A DNA stretch of 64,000 nucleotides from Heterotrichella gracilis. Taxonomy: Eukaryota > Sar > Xanthophyceae > Tribonematales > Xanthonemataceae. A program made the translations under genes and the position numbers. The DNA lies in NCBI GenBank assembly GCA_032358255.1, contig JAULBX010025718.1, forward strand, positions 184,560-248,559, read 5' to 3'. Below, piece by piece: positions 1 to 11,813 of this stretch (position 1 is the stretch's first letter; each line of letters opens with the position of its first letter). The notes below the pieces were generated by a model. That model had not been told where the DNA came from, did no database searches, and saw nothing but the letters and a program-made list of their open reading frames with translations.

Positions 1-877
1 TGTGCGAAAAATCTCGATTGCCTGCGCCCACGTGACGAAACCCTACATTAGGGCAAATTGTTCAAACCCTCACTGCAGTGCAATTTTCAAAACACAGATA
101 GAAGCGGGCGAGCAGGTGTTCCGAGAAGTCCGCTTCTGTTTGCAAGCATATGTAGTAGCTGGCAATCTGGCTGATGAGTGCTGCCGAACAACTGCACCTG
201 TTTTGAATCTGTGGTGATTTCCTAACCATGCAAATTTTCGCATGCATGCATAAATAGTGGAGTGCACTGGTAGCCATCCGGTATGCAAGCCCTCTATGCG
301 CAGTTGTGGAGTTTAAACTGCTTACCGTTCATAGTTGTAGTAATATCAGCGTCGCGGCTGATTTGACGGCCTCAAAACATACACAGGGCTGAGCCAGTGG
401 TGCACGCATGTTTGGCCATTTGCACCTATCGAGACTGCAGCGCTGCTCGCCACGCGGTTGAACCACCTGTTGCGTCGCTCGACTGCGGTCACCCTATGGT
501 GGTAGACCCCTGGCAAGCCTTCCTGTGCAAGATTGTGCTGCTGGTGGTGTCGGCGCTTGATGCTTGTCCCCTCATCACCAGGCTGACGACATGGCTGCTG
601 CAAGAATCGGGTCCCGCCTGCCCAACCGCAACCCTCGAAGGTGAAGAAACATACACCATGTCGTTGTAGAGCAGGTTCACATCCCCGGGGAACAGACAGG
701 ACCTGACAAATAAGGACTCGGTGTTTATAGTGTCAGCGTGCATTCCGAAGTTGGCCCAATGCAGCACCTCTACTGGCCTACACCCAGTACCACACAGAAA
801 AATCCATCCCCAATGCTTGCTCAGTCTGCCAAACTGCTATCCATTTTCTGATGGGCGTGGGGGTGACTTTCCTCCAG
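1..877. other. Upstream region of the lipase-like gene; first exon(s) not resolved
   Basis: The next exon (from 878) opens in mid-codon, so at least one coding exon of the lipase-like gene should lie here or left of the window. Open stretches exist on both strands (for example 397-669 plus), but none shows family resemblance with matching splice phase. A CATGCATG palindrome run sits near 240-252. I cannot place a start codon or promoter. Confidence 0.4.
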
Positions 878-2976
878 GTGATGAGCAGCAGCAGCCCCTC
901 TACATCCAGGCCTACAGCGGGGGCGCCACCACACCGCCGCCAGCCATTGGCGCCCCCAACCCCATCCCTGGGCCCTGCAAGCAGCTGCTGTACAGCTACC
1001 AGTTCCCCGTGTGCGACGAGCAGCAGTGCGACACCCTAGGCGAGGGTTCCTCCCCTTGGCTGCACCCCTACAACACGCACTTCCTCAGCCTGTGCTGCAA
1101 GCTGTCCTATAACCACATAGGGACGGTCAGGGATACAACCACCGATCTCTGGGGGTTCACATGGCTGTCTGGTGGGGTGGTGAAGCAGGCGCCTGACATG
1201 CCAGCAAGGTCCCTGAAAGGTATGAGCTCAGTAGAAATCCGTGTGGCTGACTCAACCTTTTTGCACACGTGGTAGAAGGCTTGTTGCTGCCTGAACTTTT
1301 CCCCGCAAGGGCTTTGGCATAGTTTAGTATCCAGCTGGAAAGCCATCTATTGCTCTCCATCGCATGGACTTTATAATAAGCTGGAGTTTGGCTTGAAAGC
1401 ATTCCTTTTTTTATTGTGACTGTATGGGTTTGCAGTATATGCACAGTGCTGCATCCCGCACGTGCCTGTGCTGCTGTACACTAGCACCATGTGTAGGTGC
1501 ACATTAATAATGTGCTGAAACCCCCCCTTTACCCCTTCCCACAGGCCAACGCCCCAGCACACCCCCGCGCACCGCGCCAGCCCCAGCCACCTCCTGGCAG
1601 CCCTTTGAAGTGGGATGGTTCGCCATCGCCAACACCCAGGCGGTGGTCATCTGCTTCAACGCGCACAACTCGGTGCTCCAGCTCCTGGAGTGGTTGGCAG
1701 GCACTGGAGGCAGCAGCGGGCTGTCGCGCCCCCGCCCGGGGTTTGGCAAGGTGAACGACGCGCTGTTTGAGGTGCTTTTTAAGCAGCCCTGCGGCACGCT
1801 GGGGGACGCGCACGGGCAGTGCGTGTATGCCGCGGCCACGCAGGCCATCGACCACGCGCCGCTGTCGTGCAAGGTGTTCCTCACAGGTGAGGGCAGGGGT
1901 ACGGGAGGGCATGGCAGGCTGTCTCTCTCTCTCCCTGTCTGCCTCGCCCATAATGAATGCCCCATGCTTGAGATGAGGCGCGTGGCCATTTCATGCTTTT
2001 GGGAGCTAAACCCCTGCTTTATTGATGGCATTTCCCTATGGTCTTTAGAGAAATGCCATCTCTGCCATTCTTTAATTTGCTTGTTTGGTGTATACACGAA
2101 GAATATCGGGGCGGGCTGGTAGATGGCAGCTTGTACCATATTCGTGTACAAATTCCTGTTTATTTCCTCGCAGGCCATGGCATCGGAGGCTGCCTGGCAG
2201 TGCTGTACGCACAGGCCCTGGCTGCAAAGCGCCCCGAGCTCAAGCGCAGGGTGGAGGGCATTTTCACCTTTGGTCAGCCCAAGGTGGGGGATGCCACCCA
2301 TGTGGAAACGTTCCTCCACAGCTATGGCAGCCGCATGTGCTTCAGGTTTGTGACGGAGGGCGACGTGGTGCCCAGCCTCCCCAGTTCCCCCGAGTACCTG
2401 CACCTCCCTGGGCAGACGCATGTGGTGGTGGCGGATCAGACAGGTAAGCGGGCGGCGGCCGACGGGGCAATGTATGGTGTGTGGATGGTGATCATGAGGG
2501 ATGGGGATCGGAGGAACGCTTTTCAAGTAGCGCAGTTCCCCTTTCTGCCTGGGTTGCAATGGCTGGACATGCACAGGGCCACTTAGGGGCCATTCCAGAG
2601 GTAATTTTGCATATTGACAATGCATTCCTACTCCCATTGCATTTGGATTTTTGCATCTACTTTCCTTTCCATTCAATTTCCACTTCTTTTTCATTTCACG
2701 CATGCCATCTTGACAATGTTCGTTTCAACTCCATTTCCATTTCCATCATCACACCATAACCTGTATCCGGGTGCACATGCAGGGGCAGGGCGGCCGCTCC
2801 CGCACCACCGGCACTCCAGGCTCTGCGAACCAAACCGCACAGGCGCCCCCATCCATGCCAGCATTTGCTCCTCACTGCTGCTCTACCTGGTGAGGAGGTG
2901 CATGGCAGCGGTGCTTCCCGGCCTGGTGCACCACATGCCAGCGGAGTATGAGCACCATTTGCACCGGCATCTGTAG
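878..2976 (+). CDS. Class 3 lipase-fold protein, probably non-catalytic (5' end missing)
   Basis: Four exons join in phase: 878-1219, 1545-1886, 2174-2443 and 2783-2976 (TAG), all GT-AG. The product has the Lipase_3 alpha/beta-hydrolase layout: an N-terminal segment before the core, the strand region with VVICF, the elbow region, the strand FGQPKVGD and an acid region GDVVPSLP that matches the catalytic Asp neighbourhood, followed by a His-containing segment. The family elbow GHSLGG reads GHGIGG here, formed across the 1886/2174 junction, so the nucleophile Ser is Gly. The RGT oxyanion segment after the first strand is also replaced by NAHNS. Family membership follows from order and spacing of motifs. 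Loss of hydrolase activity is an inference. A decayed copy of the last exon follows the stop. The N-terminus lies upstream of 878 and is not resolved. Confidence 0.75.
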
Positions 2977-2985
2977 CTGGGGTAT

Positions 2986-3017
2986 GGTTTAGGGTTTAGG
3001 GCTTAGGGTTTAGGGTT
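2986..3017 (+). repeat. Interstitial telomere-like repeat (TTTAGGG)n
   Basis: About four units of TTTAGGG, one degenerate (CTTAGGG), lie ten bases after the lipase stop. They sit exactly between the true terminal exon and its decayed copy, the arrangement repeated elsewhere in the window. Confidence 0.9.
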
Positions 3018-3093
3018 CATGGCAGCGGTGCTTCTCAACCTCGTCCACCACCATGCCCGCAGAGCACCAGCTGCACAGGCACATGTAGCTGGG
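3018..3093 (+). repeat. Decayed copy of the lipase terminal exon
   Basis: This stretch repeats 2901-2981 (CATGGCAGCGGTGCTT through TGTAGCTGGG) with substitutions and small indels. It includes the copied stop codon region. It lies outside the coding sequence and is presumably 3' UTR or intergenic. Confidence 0.8.
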
Positions 3094-4640
3094 TTTTTCC
3101 AAATTTTCAGGGTTCAGTTTTCAGGGTTTGCAGTTTCTAGGCTGGGGTCTAGGGTTCAGGGTTTTTGGGCTTGGGGACGCTGCTGGGCAGAGTGTATGAG
3201 CACCACCGTTCCCGCCAGCGAGCAAGCTAGGGTATCAGCAATTTTTCTAGGGCGTAGCGATTTTCATGATAGGTTAGGCCCCAATGGCTGCAGCTTTACA
3301 GCAGCGCATCTGCCATAATTTCCATGTGAACAGCCACTTGGTTTGTGCAGCTGCTTCAGTTTTTGCCAGCAGATGTGTTCTCACAATAGCTAGACGTTGT
3401 TCAATCACTAGCAGCACTTTGGCAAACCTATTTTTCCAGTCTTGGGTGTGATGTAGTACCCTGCTTTGGCAGGTAAGTGCTCCCTACTGCTGTATACGTA
3501 CGTGATTTACACAAGCCTTGCGGGGCCCATTCTCCAATACCTTGCAAGTTACTTGTACATGTAGCGTTGTACACGTCAAAATTTGAAAGACGTGGCTGAT
3601 CTTGGCTGTTACAGTAGCCATTTTGAACGTCACTCGGAGTATTCGTTTCATGTCCATCTTCAAGATCAATAAGGTGGCCCACCTTACAGGGATCAGGTAA
3701 TGTACCCTAGATGGAGCTGTGGCAGAGCGCCTCTTTAAGGCGTACGCAATTGCAATCATTCAAAATTTATTTTTCACTTGCGAAACACTCATTGAGCGCG
3801 CCTCTGGCGGCACATTTTGTGGGTGATACGCATCACTGATGGCATTCAGATGAGCATGCATGCCCAGCAGCGAAATAATGGACATGTTGTGCGACATGAA
3901 GAGTGCATGCGTCAGACTCTGATCAGATGACTGTGGCTGCCATCACAAGACATGACTGGCAGTCATCCTCTGGGACTCTGGGGTAAGAAGGAACACCAGA
4001 TCTAATGGAATAAAATTCCATTGCAAATTTTGCAATCACATTAAATTTGGAAGCTAGAATGAAAGGGAACACACACGGAAGTTGACCATTGAACGCGGAG
4101 AAACATGCAACTAAGATTTGTCACAGTGTGCATGCTGGCCAATAAAGTCACTTCGTACGTAAACACCACAGATGTGGTGTGGAGATATCATAATGCCAAG
4201 CCTGCCAGTAATGACTGACATCAATGCACATGCACTACAGTCAGGCAAGCACTCTCAACCCCTAATCTCAGAGGGTTACCTGAGGTGGGCTGGTCCATTG
4301 ATGCATGCATGCAATGGCGTCAGTGCTGGCAGTACAGGCTGGATGGACAACATCAAATCGGGTAAAATTCAAATTCTAGCGCAAAGTTGCAATGGCTGGC
4401 AGCCCAGTGGCAGCTAGAATTTGGGCCCGGTGACCTCCAAAAAATGTACAAGCAAGAGTTGCCACCGCAGCAACAAGGGGCACAAATTGACAGCTCACAA
4501 TGCATAACAGTCCCTGAGCCCTCACCACCAGCACACCCAACGCCAAGTGCGCTCAACCCCTACATATACATACACTATACCCCAAAACCCTAAATAAAAC
4601 CCCTGCATGGTACACCCAAGTGCGTCGACTCCAACCCCTT
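3094..4640. other. Intergenic region, no gene seen
   Basis: Convergent space between the lipase gene (plus) and the F-box gene (minus). It is AT-richer than its surroundings and has short telomere-like fragments near 3110-3170 and CATGCATG runs near 3858 and 4303. I found no open frame with family resemblance or good splice context. Confidence 0.5.
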
Positions 4641-4895
4641 TCTTGGCAATTCCACCCCACAAAAACACGGACAGCACACATTGCTCCAACGTCGGGGGAA
4701 AATCCATTCCCAGTGATTTTGAGCCAGGTGCGTGAAACCATCTCGCAACACCCTCTCCCAGGGTAACTCAGACAAGGACGTACTATGAACCCCTGGCAAA
4801 CCCCATCCCAGGAGAGTTTCAGCCAAGAAATGTAAAACCCCACCTGGCTACCACCTTCCCCAGGGTACTTGCAAATGGAGAAACCCTACCCCAAG
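4640..4895 (-). repeat. Degenerate tandem copies of the F-box gene's terminal exon end
   Basis: On the plus strand, blocks near 4722 (GAGCCAGGTGCGTGAAACCA), 4768 (CTCAGACAAGGACGTACTAT) and 4818 (TTCAGCCAAGAAATG) echo the true end of the coding exon at 4901-4935. They are spaced roughly 45-85 bp apart and are interleaved with CCCA-rich spacers. They lie downstream of the gene's stop codon. Confidence 0.5.
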
Positions 4896-4900
4896 ATTAT

Positions 4901-7161
4901 TCAGCCAGGGACATAGAAGTCCATCTGACTCACAGGAAGGTTGAGCGGCGAGTCGTGAACCCTATCCCAGGGTACAAACACATATGGCGCCAGGCCCCGC
5001 TTGTGTGACCGCATTTCCGCCCCCTGCAGGTCATCCTCGTCGGGATCCCCAGCTTCTGCACAGCACCAACAAGGGCACATTTAAGGCGGATGGGATGTGC
5101 ATACACATGTAACTGCTGGCTACGGTTGTACATAACAAGCTACACTACACAGATCACTGGCATCAGCCAATCATATTGGGCTTTCTTTGACAACAAAATA
5201 AGCTATATGGCGCCACATCACCTAAAGCATCACTTCCCCCACGTGATTTAGTTGGTATTGAGACCAAGTGGTGCGCACACTTGTTCCAATGTTGAGCACC
5301 ATTCATGCGGCCACCCCTTTTTTTTCGTGCCATGCATTTCCCATTACCCTTCATCCTCCCCCCCCCCCCACGTGAACCCTAAACCCTAATCGAAGCCCAC
5401 CACGCACCTATGAGCGGCACGCTCTCTCCATCCTCCCTGTCGAAGGTGTATATGCTGTGCACATCCAGGCGGTTGTTGGCCCCGGGGGTGGTGGAGCGCA
5501 GGCGCATGCGCGACCGCACCTCGGTGGTCCACTTGTTCTCATACTTCATCACGGTGTGCAAGCGCTCCCCCTGCGCCATAATGAATAGTTCATTATACCA
5601 GAAGTGGTAAAAATAAATCCCATCTACATCCCACTCAGCACAGTGTGCAAGAGCTTCCACTGCGCCCGCTGCAGGATGCCGCTACTGCGAACTGATCATG
5701 GCATTGAGTAACCGCTGCTGTAAAGTAATCAGTTATAGATGGTGCTTGCAAACATTCTCTTTATTTGTTGCAACATTTTTCAGAAAAATACTTCACCATC
5801 TGCATCATCATCACTGCCTCATTTGATGGTTAAGATGCAAATGCAGCCCCAGCCCCCGACCTCCCCACGATTTACGGTGCAATTTGGTCCCCGGCAGCCA
5901 CGCACCTCCAGCTTGTACCTCCCCTCCTGCAGCGTGCTGTCATGCCCCCCCTTTTGCTGCCTGCGCGGCATGACTGCCATGCTGCGCGCCACCTTGCTGA
6001 CCACGTCAGGGGAGGTGCGGTACAGGAAACGGCCGTCGGGGAGGAAGCGGTAGTACCTGCACCACAGTAGTTTGATTTAAAAACTATGTCATTTAATTGT
6101 TTTTCTTGTTGATATCTGTGGCAGTCCCACATTTTTTTATAATCCAGCTGCAATTGTGCCCTGCCATTTTGGCGCATGCACGGATATCCTGCTGACGCAC
6201 CCGCTTCAATGCACGCAGCCGCTCCTCCCGCAGTCACGCATGCAGGCACTGCCGCCCCACCCACCCCAATACCCCTCTGTAGCGTCAGACCAGATACACC
6301 GGACTCTTCACCAACCTCCTCCTCCCCCACCCACCACTCCCAACACCCACCACAGCAAGGCGTGCAGGCCCCCTCTCACCCCCCACCTGAAGTAGCATGC
6401 ATGCACTGCCGCCCCCTCCGACCACCACAGCAATGGCCCCCCCTCACCCCCTACCCGCACCTGAAGTAGCACACCAGGTGCACGGGGTTCTTCACCCTCC
6501 ACTCCACCACCCCCGTGCGGATGTAGGTGTTGCGAGACACGTACAGACCCTCGGTGCGCAGGTGGGGGCGCTCCACGTACATGGTCTTCCAGGAGCCCCT
6601 GCGGTGGGTGGTGGGTGGTGGGTGGGGTGGAGTGGGTGGTTATAAGGAGGGCGACACTATGGCACTATTCAAGAGTGGCGAGACCCCCTGACCCCCCCTT
6701 GAGAGGGACCCCTTCATGGGCTGTGGCACGTGCACCTCCACCACTGTCCAGCAGTGGTCCCTACCCAAGGGGGCGTTGTCGAGTAGGGGGAAGGCGAGGA
6801 AGGCGTTGGGGCAGGTGGACTGCCGCAGCCGTATGGCTAGCGCACCACAGAGTACAGCAGTACCACCGCCACCATCACCACCATCGCCACCGCCGCCGCT
6901 GCTGTCGTCGCCCCCCCACCACCGCCATCACCACCACCGCTACCCTTACCTGTAGTGGCTCCTGACCAGCCGCGCGTTGTCATGCACGGGAGATGCGGGG
7001 AAGGTGTCCAGGCACGCTGCCTGCCACAAACTCTGGCTGGCCCCCAGGTAGCGCCACTGCTTGCACACGCACTGGGCCGACGCCAGGGAGTATGGCGGGA
7101 GCTTGCCGAGCACGATCAGGAGGATCTCCTCAGGCAGGAGGCGCTGGATGGGTGAGAGGGC
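4901..7161 (-). CDS. FBXO9: FBXO9/Hrt3-type F-box protein (5' end unresolved)
   Basis: Five exons join in phase on the minus strand: 7161-6950, 6598-6461, 6056-5906, 5570-5408 and 5055-4901 (TGA), giving 272 codons. The first exon is an F-box ([20 protein letters not shown], then a CKQW core and the SLWQAACL end). Next comes the family-specific segment [17 protein letters not shown] with SRNTYIRTG, then [10 protein letters not shown], a strand series ending NNRLDVHSI, and the closing block [25 protein letters not shown]. This order matches FBXO9/Hrt3/Pof13 substrate receptors of SCF ubiquitin ligases. The N-terminal exon(s), which in animal members carry TPR and MIT-like parts, lie above 7161 and were not placed. 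Long introns contain chance open frames, for example 6700-6850. Confidence 0.85.
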
Positions 7162-9009
7162 CTAGGGGGGAGGTGGGGGTTAAGGATTTTGGAGGAGTGA
7201 TGAGTGCGTTGTGCGCAAGCAAGGTGTGGGGTGTGGAAAGGGTGTGCAGGGGTGCAGGTGTGGGAGTATGGGGGGAACCTGCTGAGGATAATGGTTTTCT
7301 CGGTCAGGGGGTGATGGATGGGGCGATGAGGAGGGGGTGCCATGTTGACGAAGTGGCACCAGCTCACAGCGCAGGACAGGGTGTGGGGTGGGTGAGTGGT
7401 GCGGTGTTTCAGTTGCAATTTTGAGTGTTAGCGCAACATCGACACTTTTGCTTGGCGGTAGCTTCCTCCAGGGCATGTCAGCATGTGCAACCTCCGCCAT
7501 TGTGGGTGATACTGGCAGTAAACGGTGCCAACTGCTGCGGACACACGGCCTGTGCATAGTGTTACTCCCCTCTCTCTATACACATATATATTCGTGCTCA
7601 AGGCGCAGGTAATATTTGTAAATACCTTTTGTTCCTGTTCATTGTTCCTGCTCCTCAGCCGAACCCCATACAGGGAGAACCAGGGTCGGAAGGACGTGAG
7701 GTACATAGAGGGCGCATGGTCGAACTCCTGGCTTGTGGAAGGGACGGTCTCAACCACCGTCACCATACTGGCGGGTTGTTGTTGGGTTGGTTCACTGGGT
7801 GCTTAAATGCACTGCGTTGTAAGGGTTATGCATGCAATCTGCTGGAAACCGACGCTGGGCTTCGTGTTCCAGCCTTGGAAAACGCTACGAGCGGCAAGTA
7901 ACGACGAGTGTAAGACGTCTGCTGTAGGCGCGAAACACTGGCTGCGTTCTGACGTGGGTATCTCCCTGCATGCCTTGAAAACCCTCCCCACAACCCAACA
8001 CAAAAGTCGGGAAACGGTTCCGTTATTGGCTCTGAGCAACCTCAAGTGAAGCTTCACAGTTTCCTCGTTGCTAAAAGTTGCAGGTCAACGGTGTCGACAA
8101 CGACAAAGACTGTGACGCACAATGTTTCTCGAAGCTTTTCAACCACAGACGTTTCCCACCGAGCCCGCCTCCTAACGGCGGCCTGCGGGTAAACCCTAAA
8201 CCCTTATTCCACCACTGGGTGCCATCAATGTGGTTTGGTGTGTTGCAGTGTTACAAGCCGCAGGGACAGCTGTATTGCACCATATGAATGCTGTGAATCA
8301 CATCACCCACAATGTCATAATTGTCACAACGGTGGCATGCCTTGGGCGGGCAAGCATTTGAGGGTCACTCCACAATACGTCGCCTTGCTTGGCCAACAGT
8401 TGTGCCAATAGGGTTGGCCAGCCAGCCCCCCAGAACCCCTTAAAAACTACAAAAGGAACATCAATAAGCAACTCTTTAAGTCCACCCAGCGTCACAAGGT
8501 ACCCAGTGAGCACACAACTGGCGTAGAAGGATTGCAGGCTCTTTGGAGCAAGCAAAAAGAGCCGAGGTTCTCTGTGTGCAGCAGGCACTGCGGAACAGGC
8601 CCTTAGCACACAGAGCCAGTTGGTTTATCAACTGGCTGTTGCATTCACACTGCACTGTTTGCCTTGTTTAGGATTGATGGTGTTTGGCTCGGCACGTAGC
8701 TTGCCTCGCCAAACCTTTTTATGTTTTATGCTCATGCCTTTTAGGGTGTATCATGTCAAGGCCTTTACAGTGCAGTGTTCCTGCTGTGTTGCGTCACAGC
8801 TTTGTTGTCACCATCAAATCTGTAACTCTGGCATCGCGCGGCAAATATTTATTTGCTTGACAATTCCCTGAGCAGCAGTAGACTGCAAACTCAGAGAAAC
8901 AAAGAAAGCAAAGAAACGCTCACAGGTGACAGCCAGGCAGGACTTCGCGCAGCTTCCGCAATCATAAAATTGCAGTTCATATACCACACATCACCCGTGC
9001 CAAAGGTGC
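7162..9009. other. Region holding the unresolved 5' end of the F-box gene; possible unidentified exon near 7640-7766 (-)
   Basis: Minus-strand 7766 down to about 7670 encodes a protein-like stretch (VVETVPSTSQEFDH, then a PSMYLTSFRPWFSLYG segment) before an open run. It could be an upstream exon of the F-box gene or part of another gene, but I do not recognise it. Telomere-like units occur at 8188-8204. The rest shows no supportable gene. Confidence 0.35.
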
Positions 9010-9160
9010 TGCACCCTCTAGGGTTTTATCTGCATCCGCTAGTTCTGGCTGCACCCTATGGGGTTCTCCTGCAGATACTTGCAGGGTCTGCCTAGCGCTG
9101 CAGCTGCACCTTGAAGGGTTACGCCTGTGGCCTCCAGGGTTCCACCTGTACCCCTTGAAC
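9010..9160 (+). repeat. Degenerate tandem repeat downstream of the phosphatase gene
   Basis: Variants of GCTGCACCCTCTAGGGTT occur near 9010, 9048, 9103 and 9130. They resemble the sequence around the true stop codon of the next gene (9245-9262). This looks like the same exon-end copying seen elsewhere, here on the 3' side of a minus-strand gene. Confidence 0.6.
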
Positions 9161-9252
9161 ATTCAGTATCATGCCCCCAAAGGGAGCGCATTCCAGCGGT
9201 TCAGGCGCCCCATGCACCCCTGAACCCTACAGGATGGCAGCGGCTGCACCCT

Positions 9253-10819
9253 CTAGGGTTGTGGTTGGGGCTCTTTGAGGCACACCGGGTGGGCAGCGAT
9301 GATTCCCGCGGTTTCCTCCGCCACAGCCTTGCAGCACGCACCCATCACCCTCCGTGACATGATGTCAAAGGCGCCGCCCGCAGGGTCCATCATCACCCCC
9401 CCTGCCTCCTCAACCACCAGCGATGCACCCGCCACGTCCCACGGTCCCCCAAACCCAATCTCGTACATCACGTCCGCCCTGCCCGACGCCACGCTGCAGA
9501 GGTCGAGCGCGCAGGAGCCGCCCAACCTGACCGACCGGCACTTTGAGGTGACCGCTTGCATCCTGCCGAACAGGGTGGTGAGGAGCTCGTCGTCCCTGGG
9601 AAGTACTGAATCAAATGAGAAAAGAAGAAAATAATAATTTATAATAATTATAATACAACATTGATGATATGAAGAACCTTTCATCTACATATGTATTTGA
9701 TGTATCGGTACTGCGTATCAAGTCGACGACGCTCATTGAGTGAAGGTAGTATATTGGGGGCTGATACCTTTCCCCCTGGTGTCCCCACCATTCCTTCACA
9801 GTGCCAGTCAAGTGTTACGTGCGTGCTCCCAGGGACACACACCCACCAAGTGGCCATACGCAACGCATCCCTGTCCTTCCGCAGGCCCATTCCCTCGCTT
9901 GCCCCTAGGCTACAGCTCCCTCTATTTGTCCCTTAACCCTTAACCCTAAACCCTGCCGCTCCCTCTCCTGTCCCTAAACCCTAAACCCCAAATCCTGTCG
10001 CTCCCGCTCGTTTCCCTACCTTGAGTAGCCCACTTCCGTTGCCAGCAAGGCCTCAGACAGGCTGGTCTTGGCGGACACGTGGATGGGCTCGCCATTGAGG
10101 GTTGCGCCCCCTCCCCTCACTGCGCTGTATAGCTCCCCCATGACGGGGTTGTACACCACGCCCACCACCACCTGGGGGAGGAATGCAGATGGGGACATAA
10201 GGAGAAAACCCTAAGGAAGCAATGATCACAGAGGTGTTGACCACAGAATTCAGTACAAACACTGTAGTTAACCCATGGGTGCTGGAGCTGGCCAAGGATG
10301 GCGTTGCAAGCATGGCGACACCGCAGGTAACACATTAGAGATGGCCAGCCTCACCTGCTTGTTGATGGCCAGGCCTATGCTGACGCACACAAAGGGGTAG
10401 CTGTGGACAAAGTTGGTGGTGCCGTCCACGGGGTCCACCATCCAGGTGGGGGCGTCAGTCAGGGTGTTGGTGAAGCCCTGTGCAGCTGAATCCTCCTCTC
10501 CGATGAATCGGTGGTCAGGGAACGAAGTTTGGAGGGCTGAGAAGATGAGCCGCTCGCACTCTTTATCCGTCTCGGTCACCAGGTCTGTGGCGCAGCCCTT
10601 GTTCTCGATGCTCTTGGGCAGGCGGAATGCCTCCTTGATCACCGCCCCAGCTGCCTCCGCTGCTGACGTGGCTACCTCAAGGTAGGGAGAATAGTCTTGG
10701 GCGGCGCCATTGGCCCCAGCCATGGTTGCTCTTGTGACGCAACGGCGGGCTTGCAGGCGGGAGTGGCACCGAGGTGGGCTGGATGCGATGTGCACCAAGC
10801 GTGTGGATGCGTGGAGCAT
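9253..10819 (-). CDS. VTC4: Inositol monophosphatase / L-galactose-1-phosphate phosphatase
   Basis: Three exons join in phase: 10819-10355, 10171-10020 and 9595-9253 (TAG), giving 319 aa. The family's metal-site motifs are present in order: the GEED acidic site, the [11 protein letters not shown] box, the [13 protein letters not shown] region and the C-terminal [18 protein letters not shown] box. Spacing and wording are closest to plant VTC4-type enzymes. These hydrolyse myo-inositol-1-phosphate and L-galactose-1-phosphate, feeding inositol and ascorbate synthesis. A Met at codon 33 begins a segment of usual cytosolic length. The first 32 residues are rich in Ser, Arg and His with few acids and look like an organelle transit peptide, so dual starts are possible. 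The second intron carries telomere-like repeats. It is divergent from the gene at 11559. Confidence 0.93.
9930..9990 (+). repeat. Telomere-like repeats inside the phosphatase intron
   Basis: Two clusters of CCCTAAA-type units (9930-9952 and 9972-9990), with CCCTTAA variants, are separated by a 20-bp spacer. They sit just downstream of the donor side of the last intron of the minus-strand gene. The flanking words CCGCTCCCTCTCCTGTC and CGCTCCC are also repeated around them. Confidence 0.85.
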
Positions 10820-11558
10820 ACCAGGGGAAGGTACCTTGGTTTACAAGGGCAAGTACTGATCGACCAGGCGCATGTATTAGTAAAATGGAAAGCGGCTTGG
10901 CAAGTGCAGCCAGCAGCTATGGTGTGCGCGAATATGCCCTTTGCATGCATGCATCAATATGGCTGGACACACTTGAAGTTCTCACAGTACAGGAGGCGAG
11001 CTATAGCAGTTGAGCGCAACAGAGAGCAAACGGCATATATACTGGATCAGCGTTCGCTTCTTCAACTTGTGCTCTACGAAAACTGCCCAAAAACGAGTGC
11101 TCCACACAAAACGTTTTGGCGGGAACCCCCATGCAAAACCCTTATCAGGGTCCTCATGAATTACTAAAACCCTAATCGCCCCCAGAGTGATGTGGCACGA
11201 TGTGATTTGGTGTGGCGGCCATCCAGTTGCAGCAGCAGACCCATCCTGTGACTGATGCGAAGCTTGACACACTTTTAACACCTGACACACACCCCGTGCA
11301 TGCACACAGATCGTGCCGCGCCGACTGCCGCCATACGCCGCAGACTTTATCAGTATTTACTGGTAATCGTTTGCAGCCATCTGTTTTGGCAACTTGAACT
11401 TGCTGGTTCGAACTGCCGCCGGGGTCCGGTGTGCAAGGTGCAGGAACCACCCAGCATAGGGGTGCGATCTTCCTGCTTGTTATACAGCGCATACCGGCTA
11501 TTGGCAACTTACATTGCGCTGCTTCCACCCTCCAAAGACCCCTGTGCATGGCTGGCTG
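10820..11558. other. Divergent intergenic region
   Basis: This region separates the minus-strand phosphatase start from the plus-strand small gene and must contain both promoters. I see a TGCATGCATGCAT run at 10942-10955 and a lone CCCTAA-type fragment near 11167. I could not identify a TATA box or other element with confidence. Confidence 0.4.
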
Positions 11559-11798
11559 ATGGTGGAGGAACCACAGACACCCACCCAGCTGCGTATTAAG
11601 GCCGGCACAGTCGTCGTGACAGCCATTGCGGCGCTCACCCTCCTCCTGTACGACTGGGACTCTGTAGCAAAGGGGCCAACCATCTTCAGCCCTGTGCGAC
11701 CCGCCCTCAAGAGGGTGTTCAACAGCATATACGGGGTGGGCACCGCCACCGCCACCACACCGCCACCCACTGACACCAAGCCTGCCGAGGGGAAGTGA
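11559..11798 (+). CDS. Small single-pass membrane protein, 79 aa, function unknown
   Basis: This open frame starts at ATG 11559 and ends at TGA 11796-11798. A hydrophobic segment (VVVTAIAALTLLLY, residues about 17-30) is followed by a charged, Pro-rich tail with YDWDSVAKGP and IFSPVRPALKRVF, then a Thr/Pro-rich end. It looks like a small organelle or ER membrane protein, but I do not recognise the family. An upstream exon is possible because the frame remains open for 45 nt before the ATG. Its stop is only 15 nt before the ATG of the next gene in the same frame, which fits a bicistronic mRNA or a coding leader. Confidence 0.55.
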   Translation: MVEEPQTPTQLRIKAGTVVVTAIAALTLLLYDWDSVAKGPTIFSPVRPALKRVFNSIYGVGTATATTPPPTDTKPAEGK

Positions 11799-11813
11799 GA
11801 GCGCGCTGCAGCC

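Noticed and set aside
6700-6850. Minus-strand open stretch ([18 protein letters not shown]) as an extra exon of the F-box gene
   Set aside because: The flanking exons join in phase without it and continue the family sequence directly; it lies inside the intron.
11395-11430. GGTTCGAACT word suggesting a tRNA T-arm
   Set aside because: No acceptor stem, D-arm or anticodon arm could be paired around it.
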